NCBI GenBank assembly: GCA_017416145.1
Contig: JAFQDD010000011.1
Span: 124,001-188,000, forward strand
DNA from: Spirochaetaceae bacterium
GTDB taxonomy: Bacteria; Spirochaetota; Spirochaetia; Treponematales; Treponemataceae
DNA: 64,000 nt
Direction: 5' to 3'
Below are positions 52,705 through 61,410 of this stretch, piece after piece. The translations under genes were made by a program, and so were the position numbers. Below the pieces are notes generated by a model that had not been told where the DNA came from, made no database searches, and saw only the letters and a list, made by a program, of their open reading frames with translations. The stretch's first letter is position 1; each line of letters begins with the position of its first letter.

Positions 52705-53697
52705 ATGTACAATGCAGATGATTCTCGCTACGAGAAAATGACCTATAATCGCTGTGGAAAAAGCGGATTAAAGTTGCCAAAGGTTTCTTTGGGTTTTTGG
52801 CATAATTTTGGAAGCAAAGATATTTTTGATAATATGGTTGCTATGTGTAGAACAGCCTTTGACAATGGAATTACCCATTTTGATTTAGCAAATAATTATG
52901 GGCCGGTTCCAGGTTCTGCTGAGGAAAATCTTGGAAAAATCTTAAAACAGGATTTTTTGCCATACAGAGATGAACTTGTTATTTCTTCAAAAGCTGGTTA
53001 TGGAATGTGGCCAGGTCCTTACGGAGATTGGGGCTCAAAAAAATATTTAATTGCAAGTTGTGACCAAAGTTTGAAAAGAACTGGATTAGAATATTTTGAT
53101 ATCTTTTATCATCACCGATTTGATCCAGAAACTCCTCTTGAAGAAACAATGGAAGCTTTGAATCAGATTGTAAAAAGCGGAAAAGCTTTATACGCTGGAA
53201 TTTCAAATTACAACAAAGAACAAACTGAATCTGCCCAAAAAATTCTAAAATCTATGAATTGTCCTTTTATCATCAATCAACGAAAGTATTCGATTTTGAA
53301 TCGTGATATTGAAACAGATGGTCTAAAGGATTTTGCTGGAAAAAATGGTGTTGGCATAATCGCATTTTGTCCACTTGCCCAAGGTTTGCTAACAGATAAA
53401 TATTTAAACGGCATTCCAGAAAATAGCCGAGTAAAAACCAGTGGTATTTTCCTAAAAGAAAAGGATATAACCCCAGAACTTGTGGCTAAACTCAAGTCAC
53501 TGAATGAAGTTGCCGCTTCTCGTGGGGAAACTCTAGCACAAATGTCTTTGGCTTGGGTTTTGCGGGATTCAGATGTTACAAGCGTTTTGATAGGAGCTTC
53601 TCGCCCAGAACAAATCATAGAAAATTGCAAGATTGTGGATGCAAAACCATTTACTCAGGATGAACTTTCAAAAATCGATGAAATCTGTAAAAACTAA
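52705..53697 (+). CDS. Aldo/keto reductase (YghZ-like)
   Basis: A 330-residue NADPH-dependent reductase with the (beta/alpha)8 fold. The catalytic Asp-Tyr pair is in HFDLANNYGP, Lys is in SSKAGYGM and His in FYHHRFDP. The N-terminal MTYNRCGKSGLKLPKVSLG and length match the YghZ/KCNAB-like subfamily, which reduces L-glyceraldehyde 3-phosphate or methylglyoxal. The substrate is not certain. An internal ATG at codon 12 could also be used, but the promoter geometry supports the first. Confidence 0.92.
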   Translation: MYNADDSRYEKMTYNRCGKSGLKLPKVSLGFWHNFGSKDIFDNMVAMCRTAFDNGITHFDLANNYGPVPGSAEENLGKILKQDFLPYRDELVISSKAGYGMWPGPYGDWGSKKYLIASCDQSLKRTGLEYFDIFYHHRFDPETPLEETMEALNQIVKSGKALYAGISNYNKEQTESAQKILKSMNCPFIINQRKYSILNRDIETDGLKDFAGKNGVGIIAFCPLAQGLLTDKYLNGIPENSRVKTSGIFLKEKDITPELVAKLKSLNEVAASRGETLAQMSLAWVLRDSDVTSVLIGASRPEQIIENCKIVDAKPFTQDELSKIDEICKN

Positions 53698-53767
53698 AAT
53701 TTTTTTTAGAGTTTTTAGAGTAGATTTTTGAAAATTCTTAGAAAATTCAAAAATCAAAATATTACAA

Positions 53768-53813
53768 AAAATCCCTTGTTTCAAATGTTTTACAAATGAA
53801 GCAAGGGATTTTT
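53768..53813. terminator. Bidirectional terminator between convergent genes
   Basis: AAAATCCCTTG pairs with CAAGGGATTTTT, with T-runs on both strands. It lies between the aldo/keto reductase and the minus-strand pectate lyase. Confidence 0.85.
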
Positions 53814-53850
53814 CTTTAGTTTATAGTTTTTTTTAAGAATTACCTAAATA

Positions 53851-55185
53851 TTATTGAACAATAGTTAGTTTTCCAGCTCCGGCGTTTGCAATTACATCAT
53901 TTTTTGCATCTTCTGGAGAAAGGGTAGTGTAGGAATATTGGTCATTTGGATTCCAGCCTACAGAAGTTGATGAAACACCAGAATAATTTTCGTTATTGTT
54001 AGCATAAATCTTTCCAGGTTTTGAAGAACTCATCATTGTACTAGCTTTTGAAATTTTGCTTCCAAAGAAGTTTCCCTCTGCATAGATTTTTGCGTTGTAG
54101 CCAACTCCAAAACAATAGGAGTTTGTGCGACCTTTGCCGTCAGTGTCGTAGTAGTTATTGTAAATGTGAACTTGTCCATAACGTACACGAGGAAGTCGCT
54201 GACTACAGTTTAAGTAATAGTTGTTATTGAAAGTAACTTTTAGATGTCCTTCGTCAGTTGTTACATTATCTCCACTTCCCAAAATAGTGGTTTTGTCGTG
54301 GTTTCTAAAAAGACAATAAGAAATTGTTACGTAATCACTTGCATTTTTTACATCCAAAAGACCATCGTAAGTTTGCCATTTATTTTTAGAAGTTTTTCCA
54401 TCACTTGGAGTAACCATGTCGAAATCCTTGTCGGTTAAACAAATTGTATCTTCAAAAGTACAATGATCAATCCAAACATTTTTTGATTTGTCGATTACTA
54501 CACAATCCCATTCAGCATTGTAACCATCACCACCTTCCATTTTTGGAAATGGATCAAAAGCGTCTTGGATAAATAAATTTCTGATAGCAACATTTTGTAC
54601 CTTGTTAACGCTAATTGTGCCACCTCTAATGCCAGAATTAGTTCCAATCCCGATAATAGTAGTGTTTGAGCCAACTGAAATTTGAATCTGTTTTTTCCAA
54701 GCGTTTTGAAGCTCTTTTCTAACAGTTTTAATATCTCCGCTCTCGTCTTCAGTGCTTTTTACATTTGCAGCGTAAACTTTTTTCCATTCAGCGTATGAAG
54801 AAGCTGAAATTGCTTTTCCAGCAGTATTTTTTTGAATGAATGCATCTAGTTTGTCTGTGCTAGTTTTTCCAGAGGAAGGTAGCATTCCCTCTGTCATATC
54901 AATCATTCCATCAATAAAAATGATACAATTTCCAGCTTTTGCCTTGTTGATTAAGTCTTCACGGGTAGAAACTGTATAAACAGGATTTCCATAACCACCA
55001 AAATTTTCACTTGCATCCACACTTGCAAAGCCAGTAGGACGGTCCGCCACTGAAGCTGTTGTACTTTGATTTGCAGGAATAGTTACAGTGGGGTTTTGAT
55101 TTGCAGAAACATCTTGATCTGATACACAACCCAAAAGAGTAAAAATCAATCCGAATAGAACAAGATTTTTACCGATAGATTTCAT
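53851..55185 (-). CDS. Pectate lyase, polysaccharide lyase family 1 (lipoprotein)
   Basis: A 444-residue lipoprotein (lipobox LLGC at about residues 16-19) with a parallel beta-helix. It cleaves polygalacturonate by beta-elimination with Ca2+. Family blocks are VWIDHCTF with the Ca-binding acidic residues upstream, and QRLPRVRYGQVHIYNNYY containing the catalytic Arg of RxPR. An insertion at about 95-160 (TSTDKLDAFIQ... WKKVYAAN) is longer than in small PL1 enzymes. CGGAGG lies before the ATG. It is divergent from the pectinesterase gene, and the two presumably act together on pectin outside the cell. Confidence 0.93.
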   Translation of the reverse strand: MKSIGKNLVLFGLIFTLLGCVSDQDVSANQNPTVTIPANQSTTASVADRPTGFASVDASENFGGYGNPVYTVSTREDLINKAKAGNCIIFIDGMIDMTEGMLPSSGKTSTDKLDAFIQKNTAGKAISASSYAEWKKVYAANVKSTEDESGDIKTVRKELQNAWKKQIQISVGSNTTIIGIGTNSGIRGGTISVNKVQNVAIRNLFIQDAFDPFPKMEGGDGYNAEWDCVVIDKSKNVWIDHCTFEDTICLTDKDFDMVTPSDGKTSKNKWQTYDGLLDVKNASDYVTISYCLFRNHDKTTILGSGDNVTTDEGHLKVTFNNNYYLNCSQRLPRVRYGQVHIYNNYYDTDGKGRTNSYCFGVGYNAKIYAEGNFFGSKISKASTMMSSSKPGKIYANNNENYSGVSSTSVGWNPNDQYSYTTLSPEDAKNDVIANAGAGKLTIVQ

Positions 55186-55414
55186 TTAGAGCCTCCGTAA
55201 TGATAAGTCTTAGAAAAACTAAAACACTCACAATAAAAATATAGTAAATTTATTTTTTAAATATATCAAAAAATAAAAAAACAAAACTTCAATACATATA
55301 GCACAAAAAATCAATTAAACAAATAGGAAGCCGTAATTTTACAAAAAAAAGTAGGAAAAATTATTATTTATCGAACTAAACTAAGAAATTGAGAGAAAAT
55401 ATAAGGGGGAAAAT
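55186..55414. promoter_or_regulatory. Divergent regulatory region of the pectin genes
   Basis: This is a 229-base, very AT-rich gap between the two divergent starts. It contains AAGGGGG as the ribosome-binding site of the pectinesterase gene and CGGAGG for the lyase. Several TATAAT-like words occur, but I cannot single out one promoter. A shared regulator is plausible. Confidence 0.45.
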
Positions 55415-58400
55415 ATGAAAATTTTCTTAAAACGTGCACTTTTTCTAATATGTGCGTTAACATTGGTTTTTGGTCTCGTTGGATGTCCAACTGAACCAAA
55501 AAATAATAATATTGGCGGTGGCACTATTGGTGGCAATGAAGAAAAGCCAGAGGAAGATGAATCAACAACTTCTTTCTCTGGAGAATTTGCTGGTTTTAAA
55601 TGGGAGTTAGCTTCTGATTACACTGCAAGTGTTGGAACAGAAACTGGAAAACTTGTTGTTACAAACAATAATACTGACAAGAAAAATGAAGGTATTGCAC
55701 TTTATCTTGCTAATGAATCACTTACATCTATTCAAGATGTTTTAGGAACAAATAAATTTTTTGTTGAAGCTAAGGTAATGCCAACTGCATTTGGTTCAGG
55801 TAGTAACAAAAACTTTGGTGTTGCAAGTCACATTTCTGATTCTGCATTCTATTATGCTGGTATAAACTATAATGGTAGAGGTCAAATTGGTTCCAAGACA
55901 ACAGTAAAAGGTTTTCAATTTGGAAGTTTAATTTCAGATACAACCCTATTTAAAGATAATTGGACACAACCATATACAATTAGATATATCTACAATGATG
56001 GAAAAATCTCTGGATACATCAATGGAATTCAAATGAATAAGTCTGGAACAACAGAATGGACAGCCGATGGTACAGCAACAAATGGCAGTATTGGTATTTA
56101 TACTAATGGTGATAGTTTTGAGTTGTATTCGTTTAAAGTTGGTACATTAGATAAACCATATCAAAACTTAAAATTAAAGACAGACGATACTTCATTTGCT
56201 ACTTTATCAGAAAATGCTGATGCATACGTATTCTTACCAACTTCAGATTTAGAACTTAGAATTGGTGCTTCTCCAATTGATTTTGAAGTATTAGCTTTTG
56301 GCGAAGCAGAAAATACTGACTTTTCTGTTGAATCATCAAATCCTGATATCGTTGCTGTTTCAAAATCAGAAACAGGATTTTCTATGAGCTTTGAAGCAGA
56401 AGGAACATCTACTGTTACAGTAAAACATGGAACTGATTCTTCTATTGAAAAGAAAATTAATGTAACAGTTTTAGGAGAACTTCCAGAAACAGATACTGAT
56501 TATGAAAAGGATTCTGCATTCTATCCAGCTCCTGGAGCTACAGGTGTTTTTGAAGATGACCGTTTAGTTATTGAATTCGATTCTGAACCAACTCTAGTCG
56601 AAGGTTCTATTGATATTTACAATTATGAAACAAACGAACTTGTAGATTCAATCAAGATAGGAGCAGAAACAAATGAGATTTCAGATGGTGTAAATTCTAA
56701 CAAGTTTACATTAAAGAACTTTATGGTTCAAAAAGATGGAAATAAAGTATTTATTATTCCTCATTTTGGAAAACTTGAAGCTGGAACAAAATATTATGTT
56801 GTTATTGGTGATGGCGTAATTACAGGTACTCTTAACAACAAAACATTTACAGGTTTTGCGTCTGCAAACAAAAGATGGACATTTACAACTCGTGATGCAT
56901 ATACACCAGCAAATACTACAGCATTAAAGGTTTCTCAAACAGCTGCAGATGCTGATTATAGAACTTTACAAGCTGCTTTATGTATGGCTGGAGATGGTGC
57001 AACTATCACTGTAGATCCAGGTGTTTATCGTGAAATTATTTATGATAAAAAAGCTCGTGCTGTAACAATTGTTGGTAACACAGAAAAAGAATTTGGCTCT
57101 GATGTTGTTATTCAAGGTATAAACTGTAACGCTTACAATGGTTCATCACATACACGAGCATCTTTCTATTGGAGTGGTTCTGATTTAACACTAAAGAATA
57201 TTACAATTCAGAATGCTTATGATAGAAATGTTGATGGAACAGCACAATCAGAAGCAATCTATTTTGCTAATGGTGTAGGAAAAAAACTTGTAGCTTACAA
57301 CTGTTCTTTCAAAGGATTCCAAGATACAATCCAAACTTCTGGAAAAAACTGGTTCTATAAATGTTATATAGAAGGTGATACAGACTTTATTTGGGGAACA
57401 GCTGATGTTGCTCTTTTTGAAGAATGTACACTTAAAATGTTAGATACAACAAGTAATACAGTAAAAGCATCTGAAGCTTATATCTTTGAAACTCGTGTTG
57501 GTTCAACTAGTGCAAACCTTGTACCAAAAGGATATGTATTATTTAAATCAAACGTAACTGCTGAACATCCTCTTTCATATTTTGGTCGTAGAGCATCAGG
57601 CAAATCAAGTACATCATACTATGATAATGCTGCTGTTATTGATTCAACATTTACAGGTAATTTGAATGCTGAATTGTGGGGTGGACCAAATGTAAAATCT
57701 GACAAAAATGAACCAGAATTTATTGCAAAAGATGCAAATGGTAACATGAATGTAGGTTGGAAGTCTTACGGCGGAAGTGGTTTCTCACTAGATAAAATTA
57801 ATGCTTACCCATACATTGGAACAATTACTGAAGAAGTTTACAATGCTGAATACAGTAGTCGTAATGTAATTCTCAATAAAGTATTTAACAAAACAACTGG
57901 TGCTTATGATGTTGCAGATGAAATTTGGGATGTTTCTGATTTTGCTACAGAATTTGGTGCTCCAGAAGATACAACAGAAGTAAAACCAACTGTAAACCAA
58001 ACTATATATGATTTTGCTTCTATTGATCCAACAAATACAGACGGTTTAACAGCAACAGGAATTTCTTGGAACAAAAATACTTATGCTCTAGGAAAAGATG
58101 GAGAGTTAAAAGTTGCTGTAACTGGAAATTGTTATGTAACTGTTAGTTATTGTTATAAAACAAATGCAACAATCAGCATTGGAAGTCAAAAAGTAAAAGG
58201 TTTTTCAACTACATCAAACTCTACAAGCAATATTGAAGAAGTTATTTTCACAAATGCTTCTGGTGCAGGTGATGTTGTAATTTCTTATCTCGGTGAGACT
58301 TATATAACAAAAATAAAGGTTGTATATGATGATACAATTACAGCAGAAGAAACTGCAAAAGTAGAAAGTGTAACCGTAAAAGGTAGTTCAGTTGTGACAG

Positions 58401-59425
58401 TTGGTAATACAATTGAATTAGTAGCAGATGTTGTATCTACTTATATTGATGATAAAGAAGTTACTTGGTCATCAAGTGATAATTCAATTGCAACTGTAGA
58501 TGCAAACGGAGTTGTTACTGGTGTTGCAGCAGGTACAGCTAAAATCACAGCAACTAGCGTTTTTGATTCAACAAAATCAGGCTCAATTGACATAGAAGTA
58601 AGTGCAGAACCATTTGATGCTACAAATGCTACAGTTTCTATTGATTTATCATCAATAGATATTAATATTCAAAGTAAAAAAGGAACAATTCCATTTACAG
58701 TAAAAGGTTCAACTGACTATGATTTAACAGCTTATGTTGATGCAACAACAACAAGTGGAAAATTAGCTGGTGATGGAACTAAACATGCTCAAATGAATGC
58801 GGGAACAGTAATTAAAGTTCCTGTTAGTGATGGAGCTGTTGTTTCTGTTACTGCTTCTTCTGCTGGTGCACAATATGCTTTGTACACAATTGACGGAACT
58901 GCTGCAAGTACAACAGAGCTAACTTCAACTTATACTCATTCAGGAGATGCTACTTGGATTGATATCATTTCAACTGGAACAGCATATCCTGCAGCAATAG
59001 AAATTACAGGATTAAATCTCGAAAATAATTTCTATGGTATGGATGATTATATTTGGACACAAGTTTCTTTTGCAAGTAAAAGCACAGGGTTTGAAGGTAA
59101 TGTTGGTGAATTCTATGGCTTGGTGATTGATGCAACTAATGGTAAGTATAAGGATAATGGTAGCGGTTGGATTCAATGTAATACAGGAACTATCGTATAT
59201 GTACCTGTTATAGCAGATGCAACAATCGTTGTTAGTGCATATGCTACTGGATATACAATTACTGGTGGAGAATCTACAGATTTAACAGATAATGGAGACA
59301 AGACATATACATACAATTTGGTATATGAAACAGATGCTGTTGAAGTTGAAGGATATGATGGAAAATTCGCTAAATTAACTATGGGTTCTAAAGGTTATTG
59401 GGGTGATATTTCTCTTGAATATTAA
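55415..59425 (+). CDS. Large lipoprotein pectinesterase (CE8) with Ig-like domains
   Basis: A 1336-residue lipoprotein (lipobox LVGC at about residues 21-24). Residues of about 45-250 look like a LamG/concanavalin-type beta-sandwich. Ig-like modules follow at about 260-355 and 365-495. The CE8 pectin methylesterase domain is at about 505-820, with GFQDT (Gln636, Asp637), GDTDFIWG (Asp657) and an Arg near YFGRRASG as the active site. A further carbohydrate-binding-like part is at about 865-970, then a Big_2 module (WSSSDNSIATVDANGVVTG) near 990-1070, and a C-terminal beta-rich region. It removes methyl groups from pectin, preparing it for the lyase encoded divergently. It is far longer than the usual 350-residue CE8 enzymes. 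Confidence 0.92.
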   Translation: MKIFLKRALFLICALTLVFGLVGCPTEPKNNNIGGGTIGGNEEKPEEDESTTSFSGEFAGFKWELASDYTASVGTETGKLVVTNNNTDKKNEGIALYLANESLTSIQDVLGTNKFFVEAKVMPTAFGSGSNKNFGVASHISDSAFYYAGINYNGRGQIGSKTTVKGFQFGSLISDTTLFKDNWTQPYTIRYIYNDGKISGYINGIQMNKSGTTEWTADGTATNGSIGIYTNGDSFELYSFKVGTLDKPYQNLKLKTDDTSFATLSENADAYVFLPTSDLELRIGASPIDFEVLAFGEAENTDFSVESSNPDIVAVSKSETGFSMSFEAEGTSTVTVKHGTDSSIEKKINVTVLGELPETDTDYEKDSAFYPAPGATGVFEDDRLVIEFDSEPTLVEGSIDIYNYETNELVDSIKIGAETNEISDGVNSNKFTLKNFMVQKDGNKVFIIPHFGKLEAGTKYYVVIGDGVITGTLNNKTFTGFASANKRWTFTTRDAYTPANTTALKVSQTAADADYRTLQAALCMAGDGATITVDPGVYREIIYDKKARAVTIVGNTEKEFGSDVVIQGINCNAYNGSSHTRASFYWSGSDLTLKNITIQNAYDRNVDGTAQSEAIYFANGVGKKLVAYNCSFKGFQDTIQTSGKNWFYKCYIEGDTDFIWGTADVALFEECTLKMLDTTSNTVKASEAYIFETRVGSTSANLVPKGYVLFKSNVTAEHPLSYFGRRASGKSSTSYYDNAAVIDSTFTGNLNAELWGGPNVKSDKNEPEFIAKDANGNMNVGWKSYGGSGFSLDKINAYPYIGTITEEVYNAEYSSRNVILNKVFNKTTGAYDVADEIWDVSDFATEFGAPEDTTEVKPTVNQTIYDFASIDPTNTDGLTATGISWNKNTYALGKDGELKVAVTGNCYVTVSYCYKTNATISIGSQKVKGFSTTSNSTSNIEEVIFTNASGAGDVVISYLGETYITKIKVVYDDTITAEETAKVESVTVKGSSVVTVGNTIELVADVVSTYIDDKEVTWSSSDNSIATVDANGVVTGVAAGTAKITATSVFDSTKSGSIDIEVSAEPFDATNATVSIDLSSIDINIQSKKGTIPFTVKGSTDYDLTAYVDATTTSGKLAGDGTKHAQMNAGTVIKVPVSDGAVVSVTASSAGAQYALYTIDGTAASTTELTSTYTHSGDATWIDIISTGTAYPAAIEITGLNLENNFYGMDDYIWTQVSFASKSTGFEGNVGEFYGLVIDATNGKYKDNGSGWIQCNTGTIVYVPVIADATIVVSAYATGYTITGGESTDLTDNGDKTYTYNLVYETDAVEVEGYDGKFAKLTMGSKGYWGDISLEY

Positions 59426-59455
59426 TTCCTTTTGCTTCTAGTTCACTAACCTAGA

Positions 59456-59492
59456 TTTTCCCCTAAGGCATTTCGCCTTAGGGGATTTTTTT
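59456..59492 (+). terminator. Intrinsic terminator of the pectinesterase gene
   Basis: TCCCCTAAGGC pairs with GCCTTAGGGGA around a small loop, followed by seven T residues. Confidence 0.9.
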
Positions 59493-59561
59493 CATATTTA
59501 AAAGCTTTACTAAAAAACAAATGTCGACCTTTTTTGATAATGCATGTTCATTGTTAGATAT

Positions 59562-59798
59562 TTATCCCGAAAAATGTTGTTTAGTTTCTTTTTTAATATT
59601 TTCTATTACGTCTTTAGAAAGGCCTGTACATTCACAAACAATTTCTATTGGTAAATTTCTGTTGAGCATATTACGAGCAGTTTCATACTTTCCCTGCTGA
59701 AGTCCACGCTCTTCACCTTGTTGAAGTCCCCGTTGAAGTCCAGCACTTAAACCTTCTTCGTATGCTTTTTTTGTTATGTCTTGATCATGTATGTTCAT
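59562..59798 (-). CDS. Free-standing copy of the Rpn C-terminal tail (RpnS-like)
   Basis: A 78-residue ORF that is nearly identical to the last 86 residues of the Rpn protein encoded directly upstream. It starts MNIHDQDITK, has a shorter set of four-residue repeats (GLQRGLQQGEERGLQQG) and the same C-terminal helices (IEIVCECTGLSKDVIE), and ends HFSG. It has no nuclease domain. It may be a duplicated antitoxin-like gene, or a remnant. The sequence before its ATG equals that before the internal ATG of the full gene, with a GGA about 14 bases upstream and no strong ribosome-binding site. Confidence 0.65.
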   Translation of the reverse strand: MNIHDQDITKKAYEEGLSAGLQRGLQQGEERGLQQGKYETARNMLNRNLPIEIVCECTGLSKDVIENIKKETKQHFSG

Positions 59799-59808
59799 TG
59801 TTAGATAT

Positions 59809-60069
59809 TTATCCTGAAAAATGTTGTTTAGTTTCTTTTTTAATTTTTTCTATTACGTCTTTAGAAAGGCCTGTACATTCACAAACAATTTCTATTGGTA
59901 AATTTCTGTTGAGCATATTACGAGCAGTTTCATACTTTCCTTGCTGAAGTCCCCGTGTTTCGCCTTGTTGTATACCCTGTTGAAGTCCTTGTTGAAGTCC
60001 TTGTTGAAGTCCAGCACTTAAACCTTCTTCGTATGCTTCTTTTGTTATGTCTTGATCATGTATGTTCAT
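59809..60069 (-). CDS. Candidate internal short Rpn product (RpnS-like), locus 2
   Basis: Starting at Met208 of the Rpn protein gives an 86-residue product. The free-standing ORF next door starts at the equivalent Met, which supports this being a real start. The ribosome-binding site is weak, so the call rests on analogy and on the duplication. Confidence 0.45.
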   Translation of the reverse strand: MNIHDQDITKEAYEEGLSAGLQQGLQQGLQQGIQQGETRGLQQGKYETARNMLNRNLPIEIVCECTGLSKDVIEKIKKETKQHFSG

Positions 60070-60690
60070 TGTTAGATACTTATCCCGAAAAATGTTGTTT
60101 AGTTTTGCTTCTTCAACAAGATGGCTCAACTTTTTTGTAAAATCATCTGTTGGAGTTCTTGTATTAATATACTCCAAAAACGCAGATATTTCTACATCAG
60201 ATTCTCTCATATAGGCTGTAGAATTGTATATTTTTTTGACGGCTTGGTCGTTTAGTTCGATCTGGATATTCTCGATGCATAAATTCTTAAAAGTATAACA
60301 AGGCAAGTTCTCTCCAAATGGGTCGAAAGTGCAGATAAAAATAATAATTGATTCTTTTAATTCTGAATAACTTTCGCCTTTTAGTAAAGAATCAATATCA
60401 ATCATGGATTGATAATAACGAGTGCGTTTAGGCAGGTCAATATTTTTGGAATTTTGGATTTCAATGTCAAACACTCTATCAGAATCTTTGACGTAAACGT
60501 CCAAACGAACGCCTTTTGTTTCGTAGTATGGGCTGATTGACTTTTGCAACTCTGGATATACAACTTTTTCAATTTTGATTTTTAGTAGACGTTCCAAAAG
60601 TTCTTTACAGATTTTCTCATTTTGTAAAATGAATCCAAACATATAGTCATCCACAAAAGTGAGCTCTTCGATTGGTTTGATGTGTTTCAT
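59809..60690 (-). CDS. Rpn family PD-(D/E)XK nuclease, locus 2
   Basis: A 293-residue relative of the protein encoded at 17.1 kb. The nuclease core is RLDVYVKDSDRVFDIEIQ with Asp64, Glu77 and Gln79. After residue 208 (an internal Met) comes a tail with repeats GLQQGLQQGLQQGIQQG, then GETRGLQQG and two short helices. AGAGGGAAAA precedes the ATG. As at locus 1, the stop codon lies in an out-of-frame copy of the sequence just before the internal Met. The family comprises DNA endonucleases; in E. coli the full-length form is toxic and the tail form protects. Confidence 0.9.
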   Translation of the reverse strand: MKHIKPIEELTFVDDYMFGFILQNEKICKELLERLLKIKIEKVVYPELQKSISPYYETKGVRLDVYVKDSDRVFDIEIQNSKNIDLPKRTRYYQSMIDIDSLLKGESYSELKESIIIFICTFDPFGENLPCYTFKNLCIENIQIELNDQAVKKIYNSTAYMRESDVEISAFLEYINTRTPTDDFTKKLSHLVEEAKLNNIFRDKYLTMNIHDQDITKEAYEEGLSAGLQQGLQQGLQQGIQQGETRGLQQGKYETARNMLNRNLPIEIVCECTGLSKDVIEKIKKETKQHFSG

Positions 60691-61131
60691 TTTTCCCTCT
60701 AAACATTTAAATTTGTAAAGATAACAATCTTTTACATATAAATGATATATATTGATTTGAAAAAAATTGAATAAATGAGATTTTTTTTAGTAAGATTTAG
60801 AATATTTTACGAAAATTTTTTTTTTGTAGAAATGATAAAAGTGATTTTTGGATTAAAAACAAATTTTATCACTATAAATTTTAATAACAAAAAATAAAGT
60901 AAATTTTCAAATTATGATAGTAAAAATATTGAAATTACATCATTTAGAATCTGTAGTGAGTGTGGAGATTTGTAAGTAAATTGACGAAGTTATACACATT
61001 ACCGTAATAATTTAATTATTCTTACCTTATGTAATATTTGCTTCTTACCATGTGTAACGTGTAGTATCTTACCGGGTGTAAGATTTTTTTATTCTAAGTT
61101 AAAAAAAAGCAGTCTTTCGACTGCCTTTTAG
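60691..61131. other. 440-bp AT-rich intergenic stretch
   Basis: No gene is apparent. The left part is the leader of the Rpn gene, the middle is almost pure A/T, and the right part holds three tandem mini-hairpins (61018-61087) and then the 3' flank of the minus-strand tRNA-Ala. Confidence 0.6.
61018..61087. repeat. Three tandem CTTAC...GTAA mini-hairpins
   Basis: CTTACC occurs at 61021, 61044 and 61068, each followed after a few bases by TGTAA (period 23-24 bases). The third is a perfect stem (CTTAC / GTAAG) followed by seven T residues and could terminate + strand transcription. Confidence 0.55.
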
Positions 61132-61205
61132 TGGAGATGATCGGACTCGAACCGACTACCTTTTGAATGCCATTCAAACGCTCTAGCCAGGTGAGCTACA
61201 CCCCC
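61132..61205 (-). tRNA. tRNA-Ala (GGC)
   Basis: The 74-base cloverleaf has acceptor stem GGGGGTG / CATCTCC with discriminator A. The anticodon arm is TTTGA-ATGGCAT-TCAAA, giving GGC. The T-arm is GTCGG-TTCGAGT-CCGAT. CCA is not encoded. It lies nine bases past a second tRNA on the same strand. Confidence 0.95.
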
Positions 61206-61214
61206 GTTTGAAAA

Positions 61215-61287
61215 TGGGCCATCCTGGATTTGAACCGGGGACCAAAGGATTATGAGTCCTCTGCTCTAACCGCTGAGCTAATGGCCC
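61215..61287 (-). tRNA. tRNA with CAU anticodon (Met or lysidine-type Ile)
   Basis: The 73-base cloverleaf has acceptor stem GGGCCAT / ATGGCCC, anticodon arm GAGGA-CTCATAA-TCCTT (anticodon CAU) and discriminator A. The T-stem has one C-A mismatch. It is not an initiator, since G1-C72 pairs. Elongator Met and Ile2 (CAU changed to lysidine-AU) cannot be separated by eye. The two tRNAs probably share a transcript. Confidence 0.9.
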
Positions 61288-61410
61288 TTTTCTTTGTAAT
61301 AATATATCGAAAAATTAGGTTTTGGTCAATAGATACAAAAGTTGTTGGTAGATAGTTTTGTATATTATCAATTATTACAAAAAATTATAATCAATCAGTT
61401 TTTTTTCAGT

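Larger units (their letters stand above)
59540..60106 (-). repeat. Tandem repeat of the Rpn tail segment, locus 2
   Basis: On the minus strand the word CTAAACAACATTTTTC followed by GGATAA and TATCTAACAATGAACAT occurs three times, with the ATGs at 60069, 59798 and 59551. The unit length is 271 and 247 bases; the difference of 24 equals two 12-base codon repeats of the Gln-rich tail. The third copy is only the beginning. Confidence 0.9.
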
